64,000 nucleotides of DNA from DASXKD01 sp963806145 (GTDB lineage Bacteria > Actinomycetota > Actinomycetes > Streptosporangiales > Streptosporangiaceae), in contig CAWDXD010000048.1 of assembly GCA_963806145.1 (NCBI GenBank), forward strand, positions 62,001-126,000, given 5' to 3'. Made by a program: the position numbers and the translations under genes. Under the pieces are notes generated by a model. That model was not told the origin of the DNA, made no database searches, and saw only the letters and a program-made list of their open reading frames with translations. Shown here piece after piece: positions 53,948 to 63,078 of the stretch (the first letter of the stretch is position 1; each line of letters begins with the position of its first letter).

Positions 53948-54423
53948 CCCGAACCGAGGTCCCCGTTGTCCGCAAGCAGGTGGTGGTCAACGCGCCGGTC
54001 GAGCAGGCCTTCACGGTGTTCACCGAGAGGTTCGGCGACTTCAAGCCGCCGGAGCACAACCTGCTCGCGGCCGCGATCGCCGAGACAGTCTTCGAGCCCC
54101 GCGCCGGCGGGCACATCTACGACCGCGCCGTCGACGGCAGCGAGTGCCGGTGGGCGCGGATCCTGGCCTACGAGCCACCAGCCCGCGTGATATTCAGCTG
54201 GGACATCGGCCCGCAATGGCAGGTCGAGACCGACCCGGAGCTGACTAGCGAGGTCGAGGTCCGGTTCGTGGCCGAGGGACCGGACCGCACCCGGGTCGAA
54301 CTGGAGCACCGCCACCTCGACCGGCACGGTCACGGTTGGCAGTCGGTCCGCGACGGCGTCCACGGTGACCAGGGATGGCCGCTCTACCTGGCCCGGTACG
54401 CCGCCCTGTTCGAGGGCCGCTGA
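53944..54423 (+). CDS. SRPBCC domain protein (AHSA1-like)
   Basis: A 159-residue protein with the START-like fold of the AHSA1/CalC family: RKQVVVNAPVEQAFTVFTERF (10-30), FEPRAGGHIYDR, WARILAYEPPARVIFSWDI and TRVELEHRHLDRHG. It likely binds a hydrophobic ligand. It is translationally coupled to the ArsR gene by an ATGA overlap, the usual arrangement for this pair. Function is not known. Confidence 0.93.
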   Translation: MTRTEVPVVRKQVVVNAPVEQAFTVFTERFGDFKPPEHNLLAAAIAETVFEPRAGGHIYDRAVDGSECRWARILAYEPPARVIFSWDIGPQWQVETDPELTSEVEVRFVAEGPDRTRVELEHRHLDRHGHGWQSVRDGVHGDQGWPLYLARYAALFEGR

Positions 54424-54424
54424 C

Positions 54425-54556
54425 ATGGCACCGACCATCGCCAGCGCTGTGGTGGACCGGGCCGCAGCGGAGGTGTTCGCCCTGAAGCGACGCGTCGAGG
54501 CCGGGCAGCCAACTCTGAAACTAGGCTTCTACCTGCGAATTCGTGGTCAGATGTAG
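54425..54556 (+). pseudogene. SRPBCC protein with in-frame loss of its core
   Basis: A 43-codon frame starting one base after the previous SRPBCC stop. It opens with APTIASAVVDRAAAEVFA, the first strand and helix of a SRPBCC domain, then jumps to LKRRVEAGQ, the conserved end of the final helix in the same family, and a short tail (PTLKLGFYLRIRGQM). About 100-110 residues are missing. The junction is at 54478-54483 and in frame. No ribosome binding site beyond coupling to the upstream gene is visible. Confidence 0.6.
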
Positions 54557-54570
54557 CTATGTGGTGCGTG

Positions 54571-55074
54571 CTAACTTCCGGTACGAATGGGATCGGACAA
54601 TCGCAGCTGCATCCGCTCTTCACCAGTAGCTGCGGTGTGTGGCAGCTCGGCCCGTTCGCCGGTGGCCTGGAATCCCCATGATTCGTACAGGCGCTTGGCG
54701 GGGTCATTACCGTCGGTCACCCATAGCGTGAGGGTCTGCGTTCCGGCTGTCCTAGCCCACTCGCAGGCAGCCTGCAGCATCCGTGCCGCTGTCCCACGTC
54801 TGCGCTCGCCGGGGGCAACCCACATCGCGATCAGCTCTGCCTCGTCAAGGGTTTCGCCGCGGCGCAGAACGGCGACGACGCCGACCACGCGATCGTTGCG
54901 GCTTGCCGTCCACCACGCGGCGGCCTCCAGAAAACGTCGCCATTGGTCCTGCTCGAAGCGGGACTCCTCCTGGAACGTCGCCCAGAAGGCGTGGGGCGCG
55001 TCGGCAAGTGCGGCCAGGCGCACGTCGCGCAGCGTCTTCCAGTCCTGCTGACCCAACCGCCTTACCTGGACCAT
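54571..55074 (-). CDS. GNAT family N-acetyltransferase
   Basis: A 167-residue GCN5-type acetyltransferase. The acetyl-CoA loop is seen in MWVAPGERRRGTAARMLQAA (about 84-103), strand LTLWVTDGN and the NDPAKRLYESWGF motif complete the fold. It transfers acetyl to an amine; target unknown. It is convergent with the SRPBCC remnant, 14 bases apart. Confidence 0.93.
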   Translation of the reverse strand: MVQVRRLGQQDWKTLRDVRLAALADAPHAFWATFQEESRFEQDQWRRFLEAAAWWTASRNDRVVGVVAVLRRGETLDEAELIAMWVAPGERRRGTAARMLQAACEWARTAGTQTLTLWVTDGNDPAKRLYESWGFQATGERAELPHTAATGEERMQLRLSDPIRTGS

Positions 55075-55239
55075 CGCCAGTCCCCTTCCACCGGTGCCAC
55101 CCCCTCTGACCTGGATGGATCGGCGGGATCGACATACTCAACGTTACAGTGAACGGGCGTTCTGGATTCGCTCTGTTCTTCGGCTGGACTGTGACGCAGC
55201 TTGGCTTTCGAGCGGCCAACGCTTAGGCGAGGCGATGTC

Positions 55240-58200
55240 ATGGACCAGTTGGAGTTCCGGCTGCTGGGACCGTTCGAGGTCAGCAACGACCGGCGGATGA
55301 TCTTGTCGGGCGGCGGGAAACGGCGAGCGGTCTTGGCGGTGCTCCTTCTCTCGGCAAACGAGGCCGTCAGCGTCGAGCGGCTGATCGACGCGCTCTGGGG
55401 TGAAACTGCCCCTGCGTCGGCGGTCAACTTGGTGCAGGGCTACGTGTCGGACCTGCGGCGCATCCTGGAGCCAGACCGGCCCCCGCGCGCAAGCGGCCAG
55501 CGCCTTGTCTCTTCCCACGGCTATCGGCTGATGGTCAGCGAGAACGAGTGCGACCTGATGCGCTTCGACGCCTTGATCGCCAAGGCAGGCGCAGCCCGTG
55601 AGGCCGGTGATTTGTCAGCGGCTTCCTGGCTGCTCGGCCAGGCATTGGGCGAATGGCGCGGCGCGCCGTTGCTCGACTTCGCTGCCGAGCAGTTCGCGTC
55701 GGTGGCTTCCGCCAGATTGCAGGAGGCGCGGTTGTCCGCGGCCGAAGCTGCCGCTGAGGTCGAGCTTGCGCTCGGACGGCCTGATCGGGCGCTGGGTTAC
55801 CTGCTGGACCTGTCGGATGCCCACCCATTTCGCGAACGGCTGGCCGAGTTGCGGATCCTTGCGCTGTATCGATCAGGACGGCAGGCGGATGCGCTCGCCG
55901 TGTACGAGACGATTCGGCTAGGGCTCGCTGACGAGCTGGGCGTGGACCCCGGTCCAGCGTTGCGGAAGCTGCATCTTGAGGTGCTGCGACAGGAACCGTC
56001 ATTGGCCGCTGCGGCCCCGCCGGTCATTGCGGACGCCCTGCCGGCGCTGCCCGTGGCGCTGTCGAGCTTCGTCGGCCGGGAACGGGAGCTCGAGTCGGTG
56101 CTGCAGATGCTCGGTTCGCATCGGCTGGTCACCCTCACCGGCCCTGGCGGCAGCGGGAAAACCCGGCTGGCGCTCGAAGCCGGCACCGTGGTTCGTGCCG
56201 CAGGCGAACTTGAAGTCGCATTCGTCGACCTAACGCCGGTGCGCGCTGCAAGGCTGGTCGGCACCGCGATCGCCGATGCGTGCCGGCTTCGCGTCCGCCC
56301 GGACCTGGCCGCAGTCGCCTCGCTCGCTGTGCAACTCGCTGGGCGCCGGGTACTGCTGGTGTTGGACAACGTCGAGCATGTGCTGGACGCGGTACCCGAC
56401 ATTGCTGCGCTGCTGGCCTCCGCGCCAGGCGTTGCCGTCCTCGCCACCTCCCGCGAGCCGCTTGGCCTCGAGGGCGAACGGCAGTTTCCGGTACCGCCCC
56501 TGACACTGCCGGCACAGTTGCCTGACGCCAGCATGGAAGATGTGCTGGCGTCTGACGCCGTGCGCCTGTTCGTCGACCGAGCCAGGGCGGCGAATCCCGG
56601 GTTCTCGGTAGCCGATCGCGACGCTGCCGCGCTAGCAGGAGTCTGCCGTCGTCTGGATGGTCTTCCGCTCGCGCTCGAACTCGCTGCACCGTGGACGAAG
56701 ACACTGACCCTGCGCGCCCTGCTGGAACGGCTCGATCGCTCGTTGGAATTGCTCGTCGGCGCCACCCGGCACGGCCCCGAGCGCCACAGAAGCTTGCGTA
56801 CAGCGATCGAGTGGAGCTACGCAGCACTCCCGGAGCCCGAACGACAGCTACTTCAAGCGCTCTCCATCTTCGCGTCGGGCGCACCGTTGGACGCGATAGA
56901 GGCGGTCGCGCCCCTGCCGGGCGGCGGGTGCCTGCCTGCACTTGCCGCGCTAGTGGATAAGAGCCTCGTGGTTCGCGCCGGCGCCCGGCAGCAACCCCGG
57001 TACCGGTTGCTCGAGACCATTCGCGAGTACGCGGCGCAGCGCCTCGCCACTGATGCCGAGGCCGCGCATGCCGATCGGGCGCGGCACGCGCGGTACTACT
57101 GTCTGGTAGCCGAGCAGGCTGGGCGTGCCGCGCACACGGCCGCCGGTGAAGCGACCGCGTTTCGGCTGGCAGAGGAAGCAGTGGAAATCCGGGCCGCCCT
57201 GGATCACCTGAGCGGGACCGGCTCCAGCGAGGCGGCACTTACCTTGGCGATCGACTGCCTGCCCCTGTGGTGGGACCTCGGCCATATCGAGGAGGGATAC
57301 CGGCACCTGACCGAACGGCTCAACGCGAGCGGCGACAAGACGTTGCCGCCGCTGCTACGGGCGGCCGCTTCCGCCGGTGCCGCGATACTCGCTGAGGCGG
57401 CGGGCGACTCTGACGCCGCCGTTGCTCTCGCCCGCTCGGCGGCCCAGCTCGCCGCCGAGGCGGGCGCCCCGACGCTACAAGCGCTGGCCCTGGCGGTCGA
57501 GGGCGACGTATCGATGTGGGGCGACTCGCAAGCGCAGGCGTTGGAGCGACTGCATGAGGCCATCGATCTAGCCAGCTTGGCGCCGGACGGCCCTGCTCGT
57601 TGGGGCTGGGCCAGCCGACCGGTGGTGATCACCAGCGCGACGCTGTCGCTCGCCGAGACCTACCGGTTCCGCGATCCCAAACGCGCCCGCGAGCTGCTCA
57701 GGCCAGCGTTGGAAGTAGCCAGCGACCGGCACCTCGCATCCTTTCTGCAGCGTGCACTCGGCTTCCTCGCCATAGAATCCGGGAATTATCTGGATGCCGA
57801 AAGCCTGCTCCAGAAATCGCTCGTCGCCGCGCGCGAACTCGGGTCCGGGCGAAGTCAATCGCGCAGTCATGAGGGCCTGGCCGCCCTGGCTTGGGCCAGG
57901 GGCGATCTGGTCACGGCAGCCGCCGAGGCAGCACGTGCGCTACGAATTAGCCGCGACGCCGGCCATGCGTACAACTGGGGCCGGTGCGCGGCCCTGCTGG
58001 CAGACGTCCTGATCGAACAAGGCGACATCACACGGGCTGGCCACGTTCTCGACACCGCCATCTCAGCGATCGAAGGCCACGACCGCGACTTCACCCTGCG
58101 AGTATTGTCGCCAAGGCAAGCCCGTGCGGCACGACTCAGCGGCCGCACCACGGACGCGGCCGCGGCCTTGGCACGCGCGAGGCCGGTTCAACACCCAGAC

Positions 58201-58395
58201 CAACTTGCCCCAGAACGAGTGGTCTACCTCATCGAGGACGCCTTCGCGTCGCTGGACAATCGCGATCATGTCCGCGCAGGTCATCTCACAAGTGACCTCA
58301 TCGCGCAGGCCGCTCGATTGGGACTCGTAATGCCAATCCCCGAACGTGACCGGATCAATACGCTCTTGTTCAGCTCCGGCGAGCGGCGCTCATAG
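55240..58395 (+). CDS. AfsR/SARP-like BTAD regulator with NB-ARC ATPase and TPR region
   Basis: A 1051-residue protein from ATG 55240. The OmpR-type DNA-binding domain spans about 1-95 (LEFRLLGPFEV, LIDALWGETAP, VQGYVSDLRRILEP). The BTAD follows (FDALIAKAGAAREAG, ALYRSGRQADALAVYE) to about 250. The ATPase has Walker A GPGGSGKT at 301-308 and Walker B RVLLVLDN at 370-377, then ATSREPLGL sensor and winged helix. The rest is TPR-like. It resembles AfsR-type activators of secondary metabolism. A degenerate lantibiotic dehydratase lies 900 bases downstream, so it could be a survivor of a lost cluster; that is speculation. Confidence 0.93.
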   Translation: MDQLEFRLLGPFEVSNDRRMILSGGGKRRAVLAVLLLSANEAVSVERLIDALWGETAPASAVNLVQGYVSDLRRILEPDRPPRASGQRLVSSHGYRLMVSENECDLMRFDALIAKAGAAREAGDLSAASWLLGQALGEWRGAPLLDFAAEQFASVASARLQEARLSAAEAAAEVELALGRPDRALGYLLDLSDAHPFRERLAELRILALYRSGRQADALAVYETIRLGLADELGVDPGPALRKLHLEVLRQEPSLAAAAPPVIADALPALPVALSSFVGRERELESVLQMLGSHRLVTLTGPGGSGKTRLALEAGTVVRAAGELEVAFVDLTPVRAARLVGTAIADACRLRVRPDLAAVASLAVQLAGRRVLLVLDNVEHVLDAVPDIAALLASAPGVAVLATSREPLGLEGERQFPVPPLTLPAQLPDASMEDVLASDAVRLFVDRARAANPGFSVADRDAAALAGVCRRLDGLPLALELAAPWTKTLTLRALLERLDRSLELLVGATRHGPERHRSLRTAIEWSYAALPEPERQLLQALSIFASGAPLDAIEAVAPLPGGGCLPALAALVDKSLVVRAGARQQPRYRLLETIREYAAQRLATDAEAAHADRARHARYYCLVAEQAGRAAHTAAGEATAFRLAEEAVEIRAALDHLSGTGSSEAALTLAIDCLPLWWDLGHIEEGYRHLTERLNASGDKTLPPLLRAAASAGAAILAEAAGDSDAAVALARSAAQLAAEAGAPTLQALALAVEGDVSMWGDSQAQALERLHEAIDLASLAPDGPARWGWASRPVVITSATLSLAETYRFRDPKRARELLRPALEVASDRHLASFLQRALGFLAIESGNYLDAESLLQKSLVAARELGSGRSQSRSHEGLAALAWARGDLVTAAAEAARALRISRDAGHAYNWGRCAALLADVLIEQGDITRAGHVLDTAISAIEGHDRDFTLRVLSPRQARAARLSGRTTDAAAALARARPVQHPDQLAPERVVYLIEDAFASLDNRDHVRAGHLTSDLIAQAARLGLVMPIPERDRINTLLFSSGERRS

Positions 58396-58602
58396 TTCGT
58401 CCAAATAGCGGTCATCCATCGCTCGAGCAGCTTCGAATCCGGTCAAATTTTCGGTTGCCGCGCCGTGATCAGTATTTTCTTGCCGCCGACAGCCTCTGAA
58501 TAGGCAGGTGGTTTCGCCTCCCTCGCACGTTCCACGAGGAGTCCAGAGGTTGTCCAGCGCCTGCGTACACCGTGGAACAGGTCGCTATCGGAGGGGTCAG
58601 GC

Positions 58603-59124
58603 ATGAGACGAGAACTCGACATCCACGGACCGAAGAGCCAGATTTTCCGGCGGATCGTGGACATCCCGTTCGACGACTGCCTGACCGCCCTGGACAGCTG
58701 GCAGCGCACCGGGCAGGACGGCGAACCGCACCCCGGCCACGGCCTGTGGCGCGGGCCGATCGAGGCCGACCGCGACACCGGCACCTGCTCGATCCAGGTC
58801 CACCTGGCCCGCGGGCCACTGCGCAAGCCGCTGCTCATGAGGCTTCACATCGACCGCTGGCCCGGCGCACGCACCGCCCTCGAACTCATCCCCTCTCAGC
58901 GCGCCCGGCCCACCGCAGGCTACTTCCGCGCCGGCCATCGCCTGCTGGACTCCGTGACCTGCGCCCTGCCGGCCGCGGCCCGCCATGCGCCCAGGACCAC
59001 CTCAGCCAGGGCGCGTCCCGCCGATGTCCCCCAGCCGGAGCCCGCGCCGGAAGCTTCCGTGCCCGGCTCACCGCAGGCCGCGGACGGCCCGGCAGCACGA
59101 GCCGTCCCCAGCCTCATCGATTGA
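58603..59124 (+). CDS. Conserved hypothetical protein, 173 aa
   Basis: ATG 58603 has GGAGGGG six bases upstream. The first 120 residues look folded (MRRELDIHGPKSQIFRRIVD, RTALELIPSQRARPTAGYF, GHRLLDSVTCAL); the last 50 are Pro/Ala-rich and probably disordered. No family was recognised, but its composition and ribosome binding site support a real gene. It is co-directional with the BTAD regulator. Confidence 0.7.
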   Translation: MRRELDIHGPKSQIFRRIVDIPFDDCLTALDSWQRTGQDGEPHPGHGLWRGPIEADRDTGTCSIQVHLARGPLRKPLLMRLHIDRWPGARTALELIPSQRARPTAGYFRAGHRLLDSVTCALPAAARHAPRTTSARARPADVPQPEPAPEASVPGSPQAADGPAARAVPSLID

Positions 59125-59299
59125 GCCCGCGAAAAGCTCTGCGAAACGGACCGAGAGGATCAGCGCAATGCCCTGCACAGCCTCCTACCCCGGCAACGGC
59201 AACGGCAACGGCAGCGATGCCGGTGCCGTGCCACCCGGCCCGCTGAGCGCCGATCGCATCACCGCACACCACGCATGTGCCTGCGACGCCGGCTGCAGG

Positions 59300-59702
59300 C
59301 CGACCGGCCGGAGCCAGACCGGAACCGCGGCGGCGGGCCCGGGCGGGAAACCTGGGACATCCCGGCGGAACAGGGACCAGTCCGCCCGGAGACCGCCGCG
59401 ACCTCGGCACGCGACCGCGGCCTGCCGCGACGGGTCTTCGCCCTGTCCCCCAGCGAGACCAAGCCCGTCTACATCGACTTCGACAGCCCCGTCCTCACCC
59501 GGATCTTGTGCCGCCAGCTCCGCCGCCGACTACCCCGGCCGGCCGGTGCGGTTCACCGAGATGCTCCCCCGGGCCCGACGACTGCTGGCTAGCCGACCAA
59601 GACGGGAGGCGCTACACCAGCGAGCTGCGCCTGGTCGTAGTCGACCTGGGACGCAAGGCACCCCGCTCTGTGATTAATGGAGGCCACGATGATGTTCCTT
59701 GA
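59300..59702 (+). pseudogene. C-terminal remnant of a lantibiotic dehydratase (LanB-like), frameshifted
   Basis: The C-terminal tail of a LanB-type dehydratase can be read across three frames: RRVFALSPSETKPVYIDFDS and PVLTRILCRQL, then DYPGRPVRFTEMLP, then GPDDCWLADQDGRRYTSELR. The breaks are near 59530 (extra C in CGCCGCCGAC) and 59570 (extra C in CTCCCCCGG). Conserved LanB features are the VDFDSP-like strand, the EMLP motif and RYTSELR. The N-terminal about 700 residues, including the glutamylation site, are absent. A short frame from ATG 59168 with three GGCAAC repeats precedes it. It indicates a lost RiPP (lanthipeptide/thiopeptide-like) pathway. Confidence 0.6.
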
Positions 59703-59937
59703 CTGCCCCGCCTACCTGGACCAGAACGGCGCCGCACGATGCGGGCTGCCCGCCGAAGTCAGGAGCCGGTTCACCCTGCGCTCAACCGATGGGCCCCTCG
59801 AAAGCGCCATGATCAGATGCCCGGCCGGACACTGGTTCAACGGGCCCATCGAATCCCTCATCTGGGAACCCACAGACAAGCACGATCCCGGCACCGCCGC
59901 AGTCGCTTCCTCCGCCAGGCGCGTTCGCCTCACTTGA
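59689..59937 (+). CDS. Small conserved Cys-containing protein, 82 aa
   Basis: ATG 59689 has GGAGG upstream at good spacing; the gene overlaps the end of the LanB remnant by 14 bases in another frame. The protein has MFLDCPAYLD, ARCGLPAEV and MIRCPAGHWF, three cysteines and a histidine that could bind zinc. I recall similar short proteins in actinomycetes but no function. Confidence 0.72.
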   Translation: MMFLDCPAYLDQNGAARCGLPAEVRSRFTLRSTDGPLESAMIRCPAGHWFNGPIESLIWEPTDKHDPGTAAVASSARRVRLT

Positions 59938-60089
59938 TGCGTTACAGGGCGCGCGGCCGCAGGTTCACTCCTTGTGCCCGGGTCTCGGGTGAGGCCATAT
60001 CGGTCGTGCCGATGAGAGTGCGGTGTATGTGGGCAGCGTTCGTTGCGGGTCGAGCCGCGTCTTCCGCTTTCGTCCGCGCTCGGCCCGGA

Positions 60090-60677
60090 TTAGGTTCTGA
60101 CCGTCCCGTCCCACTGCCATTCTTCTGTCTGCCGTGGCAACTGGTCTAGGGCGGCGCGGCCGCAGCAGTAGAGCAGCACATCGGCTGGGTCGCCGCTGGG
60201 AGCATGCGGAAACAGCCGGGGGATCACCGGCGCGGCAAGCGCGGCAGGCGGTCGCCACGAATCCGCGGGGTTCAGCCCGCGCACCACGTCGAAGGTGTGG
60301 ATCAACGTCTCCACGACGCCCATCGCGGCGAACCCCGCTGCGTCCGAGACACCATAGTTGTGATGCGCGCGCAGGTCGGGGTCAGCGGACCGCGCAATGC
60401 GGTGCAGCAGCTCGGCGTGCGCGCTGAGAGCGGCCAGCAGCCTCGGCGGCGAGGCGCTGTCGTCGAGGGCAAGCTCGGTGCACAGGTATCCGTCCGGGTC
60501 GCCGTAGATGACCTGCATCGCGTAGAAGTAGAGACAATCAACCATGTGCAACGCGGTCTGCCAGCAACTCCACTGCAGGTCGGCAGCTGGCACCTGCTGC
60601 CAGTCCCGATCGGTGTAGCCCGCTAGGGCGGCAACAGACGCCCTGGCAACGGCTGGCAGATCAGCTATCTCCGTCAT
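60090..60677 (-). CDS. Mycothiol-dependent maleylpyruvate isomerase-like (DinB superfamily) protein
   Basis: About 195 residues from ATG 60677; upstream in-frame starts exist and none has a clear ribosome binding site. The DinB-like bundle shows WSCWQTALHMVDCLYFYAMQ near 36-55 with the first metal-binding histidine, DLRAHHNYG, and MGVVETLIHTFDVVRGL with the third. Such proteins often carry out mycothiol-dependent reactions in actinomycetes. Substrate unknown. Confidence 0.78.
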   Translation of the reverse strand: MTEIADLPAVARASVAALAGYTDRDWQQVPAADLQWSCWQTALHMVDCLYFYAMQVIYGDPDGYLCTELALDDSASPPRLLAALSAHAELLHRIARSADPDLRAHHNYGVSDAAGFAAMGVVETLIHTFDVVRGLNPADSWRPPAALAAPVIPRLFPHAPSGDPADVLLYCCGRAALDQLPRQTEEWQWDGTVRT

Positions 60678-60959
60678 GTCGTCATTGAATCTCACTCCGG
60701 GCTCAGAGGGGCGCGATCGGGTGCCCGTCACGGCCGGTAGCGGTCACAGGTGTGGATTGGCTGCCTAGTGTCGCGGGTCAAGCGAAGCCGATGCGTCGCA
60801 CGTCAAGTGGCCAGCCGAATGGACAGGGGTGGCCCTGGGGTCGCCGGTGCAATCGATGTCAGCCGGACCTTGACAGTGTTATTGCCGTCATAGCGGCTCC
60901 CCCGGGCCGCGTGCCGTCTGCCGCATAAACCAAAGGGCAAGTGTCTGCCTGCGGTGCGG

Positions 60960-61469
60960 TCATGGGGGCGGCTCGTGATTGACGATCTGCTCTCGGAGGA
61001 TGTCGGCGTGGCCGCAGTGCTGGGCAAGCTCACGCAGCACGTGGAGGTAGACCCAGCGCAGCGGGAGCGGGCCGCGCCGGTTGCCGTAGACCATGTCGTC
61101 CAAGCCCAGGGATGCGGTCGCGCGGCGTGAGGATTCGCAGGCCTGGCGGTGCGCTTGGCGGATGGAAGCGATCGTGTCGGTGTCGTCGAGAATGAACGAC
61201 TCGTCTGGTGTTGCGGGGATGCCGATCTCGGCGCGCGGCCGTCGGGTGATGGCTTCGTCGAACCAGACCTTCTCGACGAAGGTCGCGTGTTTTACCAGGC
61301 CGAGGAGCGTGGTCCGGGACGGCACCAGCGATCGGCGTGCTTGCTCCTCGGTCAGCCCGTCCAGGCAATGGTTGAGATCGCTGCGGTGCTCGTCGAGGAA
61401 CGCCTCGAACTGGGCGCGTGCTGGCTGGCCGATGACGTCCTCGGCAGACGTGCTGGGCGGGAAGGACAT
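60960..61469 (-). CDS. DinB family protein (DUF664)
   Basis: A 169-residue four-helix bundle. The metal triad is read from GLVKHATFVEKVWFDE (His62 region) and LHVLRELAQHCGHADILRE (two histidines near 150-154). SRTTLLGLVKHA and PLPLRWVYLHV are DUF664 signatures. Probably a thiol-dependent enzyme, possibly mycothiol S-transferase type. A weak ribosome binding site precedes ATG 61469. Confidence 0.9.
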   Translation of the reverse strand: MSFPPSTSAEDVIGQPARAQFEAFLDEHRSDLNHCLDGLTEEQARRSLVPSRTTLLGLVKHATFVEKVWFDEAITRRPRAEIGIPATPDESFILDDTDTIASIRQAHRQACESSRRATASLGLDDMVYGNRRGPLPLRWVYLHVLRELAQHCGHADILREQIVNHEPPP

Positions 61470-61560
61470 ATGTGCAGCATTGCAGGAGCGTCACAGTTTC
61501 TTCGGACTGCCCCAGCGGTGCTAGCCGGAACGAGTCTTCAGCGTCGAACGACCCCTCCTG

Positions 61561-62487
61561 TCAGCTGATCGCGCCCGCCGGAAGCAGCGCATGAACGCCC
61601 CAGGACTGGTTCGCCACCTGCGTGACCCTCAGGTCGAGTACCGGGCTGGCCAACGCCAGCGCCGTTGCCTTGCCCACTCCGTAGCTGGCCTGCAGCCAGC
61701 TCAGCATCGCGTCGAGCGCATCGCCCATTGCCGCATTGAGATCCGGGCTGAAGCCAAAGGTGATCTGGCCAGCGGGAGTCTCCGCGTGCACTCCTGGAAC
61801 TGGCCGGTTCGTGACAAGCTCAAGCTGAAGCTCGGTCGTCATACCGCACTCGATAGCGGTCCCCGCCACCTCTCCGTCGCCCTGGGCGGCGTGGCCGTCG
61901 CCGATGCTCAGCAGCGCACCAGGCACGGCAACCGGCAGGTACAGGATCGATCCGGCGACCAGTTCCTTGCAGTCGATGTTGCCGCCGCCGACGGCCCTGG
62001 GCGGGATGGTGGAGTGCTCGCCTGGCTCGTCCCAGGCGACGCCAGTCACGCCGTGGAACGGGGCTATCCGCACCGTGTGCCCGCGGTCGCTGGTCGCTAG
62101 TCCCGCGTCGGCGTCAATCTGCCAGAGCAGCCAGGCAGGCGGATTCTCGTGCAGGCCGAGCCGCCTGGTCAGCGGGGTGTCCCGGCCCGCGGCGACGGTG
62201 TAGCCCCAGGAATCAGGCCGCAGAGAAATGAAGCGCGCCGCAAGCACCTCGCCGGGCACCGCACCGCGGACAGCGATCGGCCCTGTCAGGCAATGGCCGT
62301 TGCGCCTCTTACCGGCCATCGTCGGCACCTTCTCGCCAGGGAATGTCTGCGGCTGCAGGTGCCCGGACGCGTTCAGTGAGCGCAGCACGATCGTGTCGCC
62401 GGGGTCGACGGTCAGTACCGGCGGCAGGTCACACGAGAACACGTCTACTGTCGTCGACGGTGACGGGTCGAGCTGGTGGCGAGTCAT
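61561..62487 (-). CDS. Acetamidase/formamidase family protein
   Basis: A 308-residue beta-rich amidohydrolase of the FmdA/AmdA family. GEKVPTMAGKRRNGHCLTGP (51-70), PFHGVTGVAWDEPGEHSTIP, GGNIDCKELVAGS and SIGDGHAAQGDGEV hold the metal-binding residues expected for the family. It hydrolyses short amides such as formamide or acetamide to acid and ammonia. GGGGAAG lies before ATG 62487. It is single, with no amide transporter nearby. Confidence 0.93.
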   Translation of the reverse strand: MTRHQLDPSPSTTVDVFSCDLPPVLTVDPGDTIVLRSLNASGHLQPQTFPGEKVPTMAGKRRNGHCLTGPIAVRGAVPGEVLAARFISLRPDSWGYTVAAGRDTPLTRRLGLHENPPAWLLWQIDADAGLATSDRGHTVRIAPFHGVTGVAWDEPGEHSTIPPRAVGGGNIDCKELVAGSILYLPVAVPGALLSIGDGHAAQGDGEVAGTAIECGMTTELQLELVTNRPVPGVHAETPAGQITFGFSPDLNAAMGDALDAMLSWLQASYGVGKATALALASPVLDLRVTQVANQSWGVHALLPAGAIS

Positions 62488-62757
62488 GCAGCGATCTTCC
62501 CCGCCCTGCCCGGGCGCGACAATGCCAGACCGGCAGCTCGATACGGCATCGAGCGCGCGGAACGGCTCTATGCCAGTTGAGCTGCGGCTCGCTCGGTCGT
62601 TGCCGGTGATGGCGGACAGCGCCTGTTGGCCCTGGCCCCTGGCGCCAGGTCGCGCTCAATGAACACCGGACCAGGCTGCCTCTTTAGGCCAGCAGCAATG
62701 TTTCGTCCGTGCTTGCATGACCCAGCGGCGCCTACGGCGCGTCTCCGGCGGCGCGGT
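62488..62757. other. Intergenic region without recognised features
   Basis: Between the amidase start and the HigA-type stop. Only short overlapping frames without ribosome binding sites occur. Confidence 0.4.
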
Positions 62758-63078
62758 TCAGGCAGTGTCGCGCAACTGGAAGGCGTCCGGGGTGATGTCA
62801 ATGTGGAATTCGACCTCGAGCACCCTAGCTAGCCGGGACAGGGTAGCCAGCGATGGCTCGTGATCACCGGCTTCCAGGCGCGCAATCGCGGGCTGGTGCA
62901 TACCCAGCAGGCGGGCAAGCCCAGTCTGCGAAAGGCCGTTGTTGATCCGGTAGCCGATCACGCGCATAGCGACCGCGTGCGCGAAGGCTGTCCGATCATG
63001 CTCGCGGCGTATCTCCGGATCGGCAAGCTCCTCGGCAGCGATTTGGGCCGCCGTCTTCAGTTCTGACACTTTTGGCAT
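62758..63078 (-). CDS. XRE family antitoxin (HigA-like)
   Basis: A 106-residue protein with an HTH at about 40-95 (RINNGLSQTGLARLLGMHQP, IARLEAGDHEPSLATLSRLA). The N-terminal 35 residues form the toxin-binding part. Its ATG overlaps the toxin stop by one base (63078), so the pair is translated together. It should neutralise the toxin and repress the pair's promoter. Confidence 0.92.
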   Translation of the reverse strand: MPKVSELKTAAQIAAEELADPEIRREHDRTAFAHAVAMRVIGYRINNGLSQTGLARLLGMHQPAIARLEAGDHEPSLATLSRLARVLEVEFHIDITPDAFQLRDTA

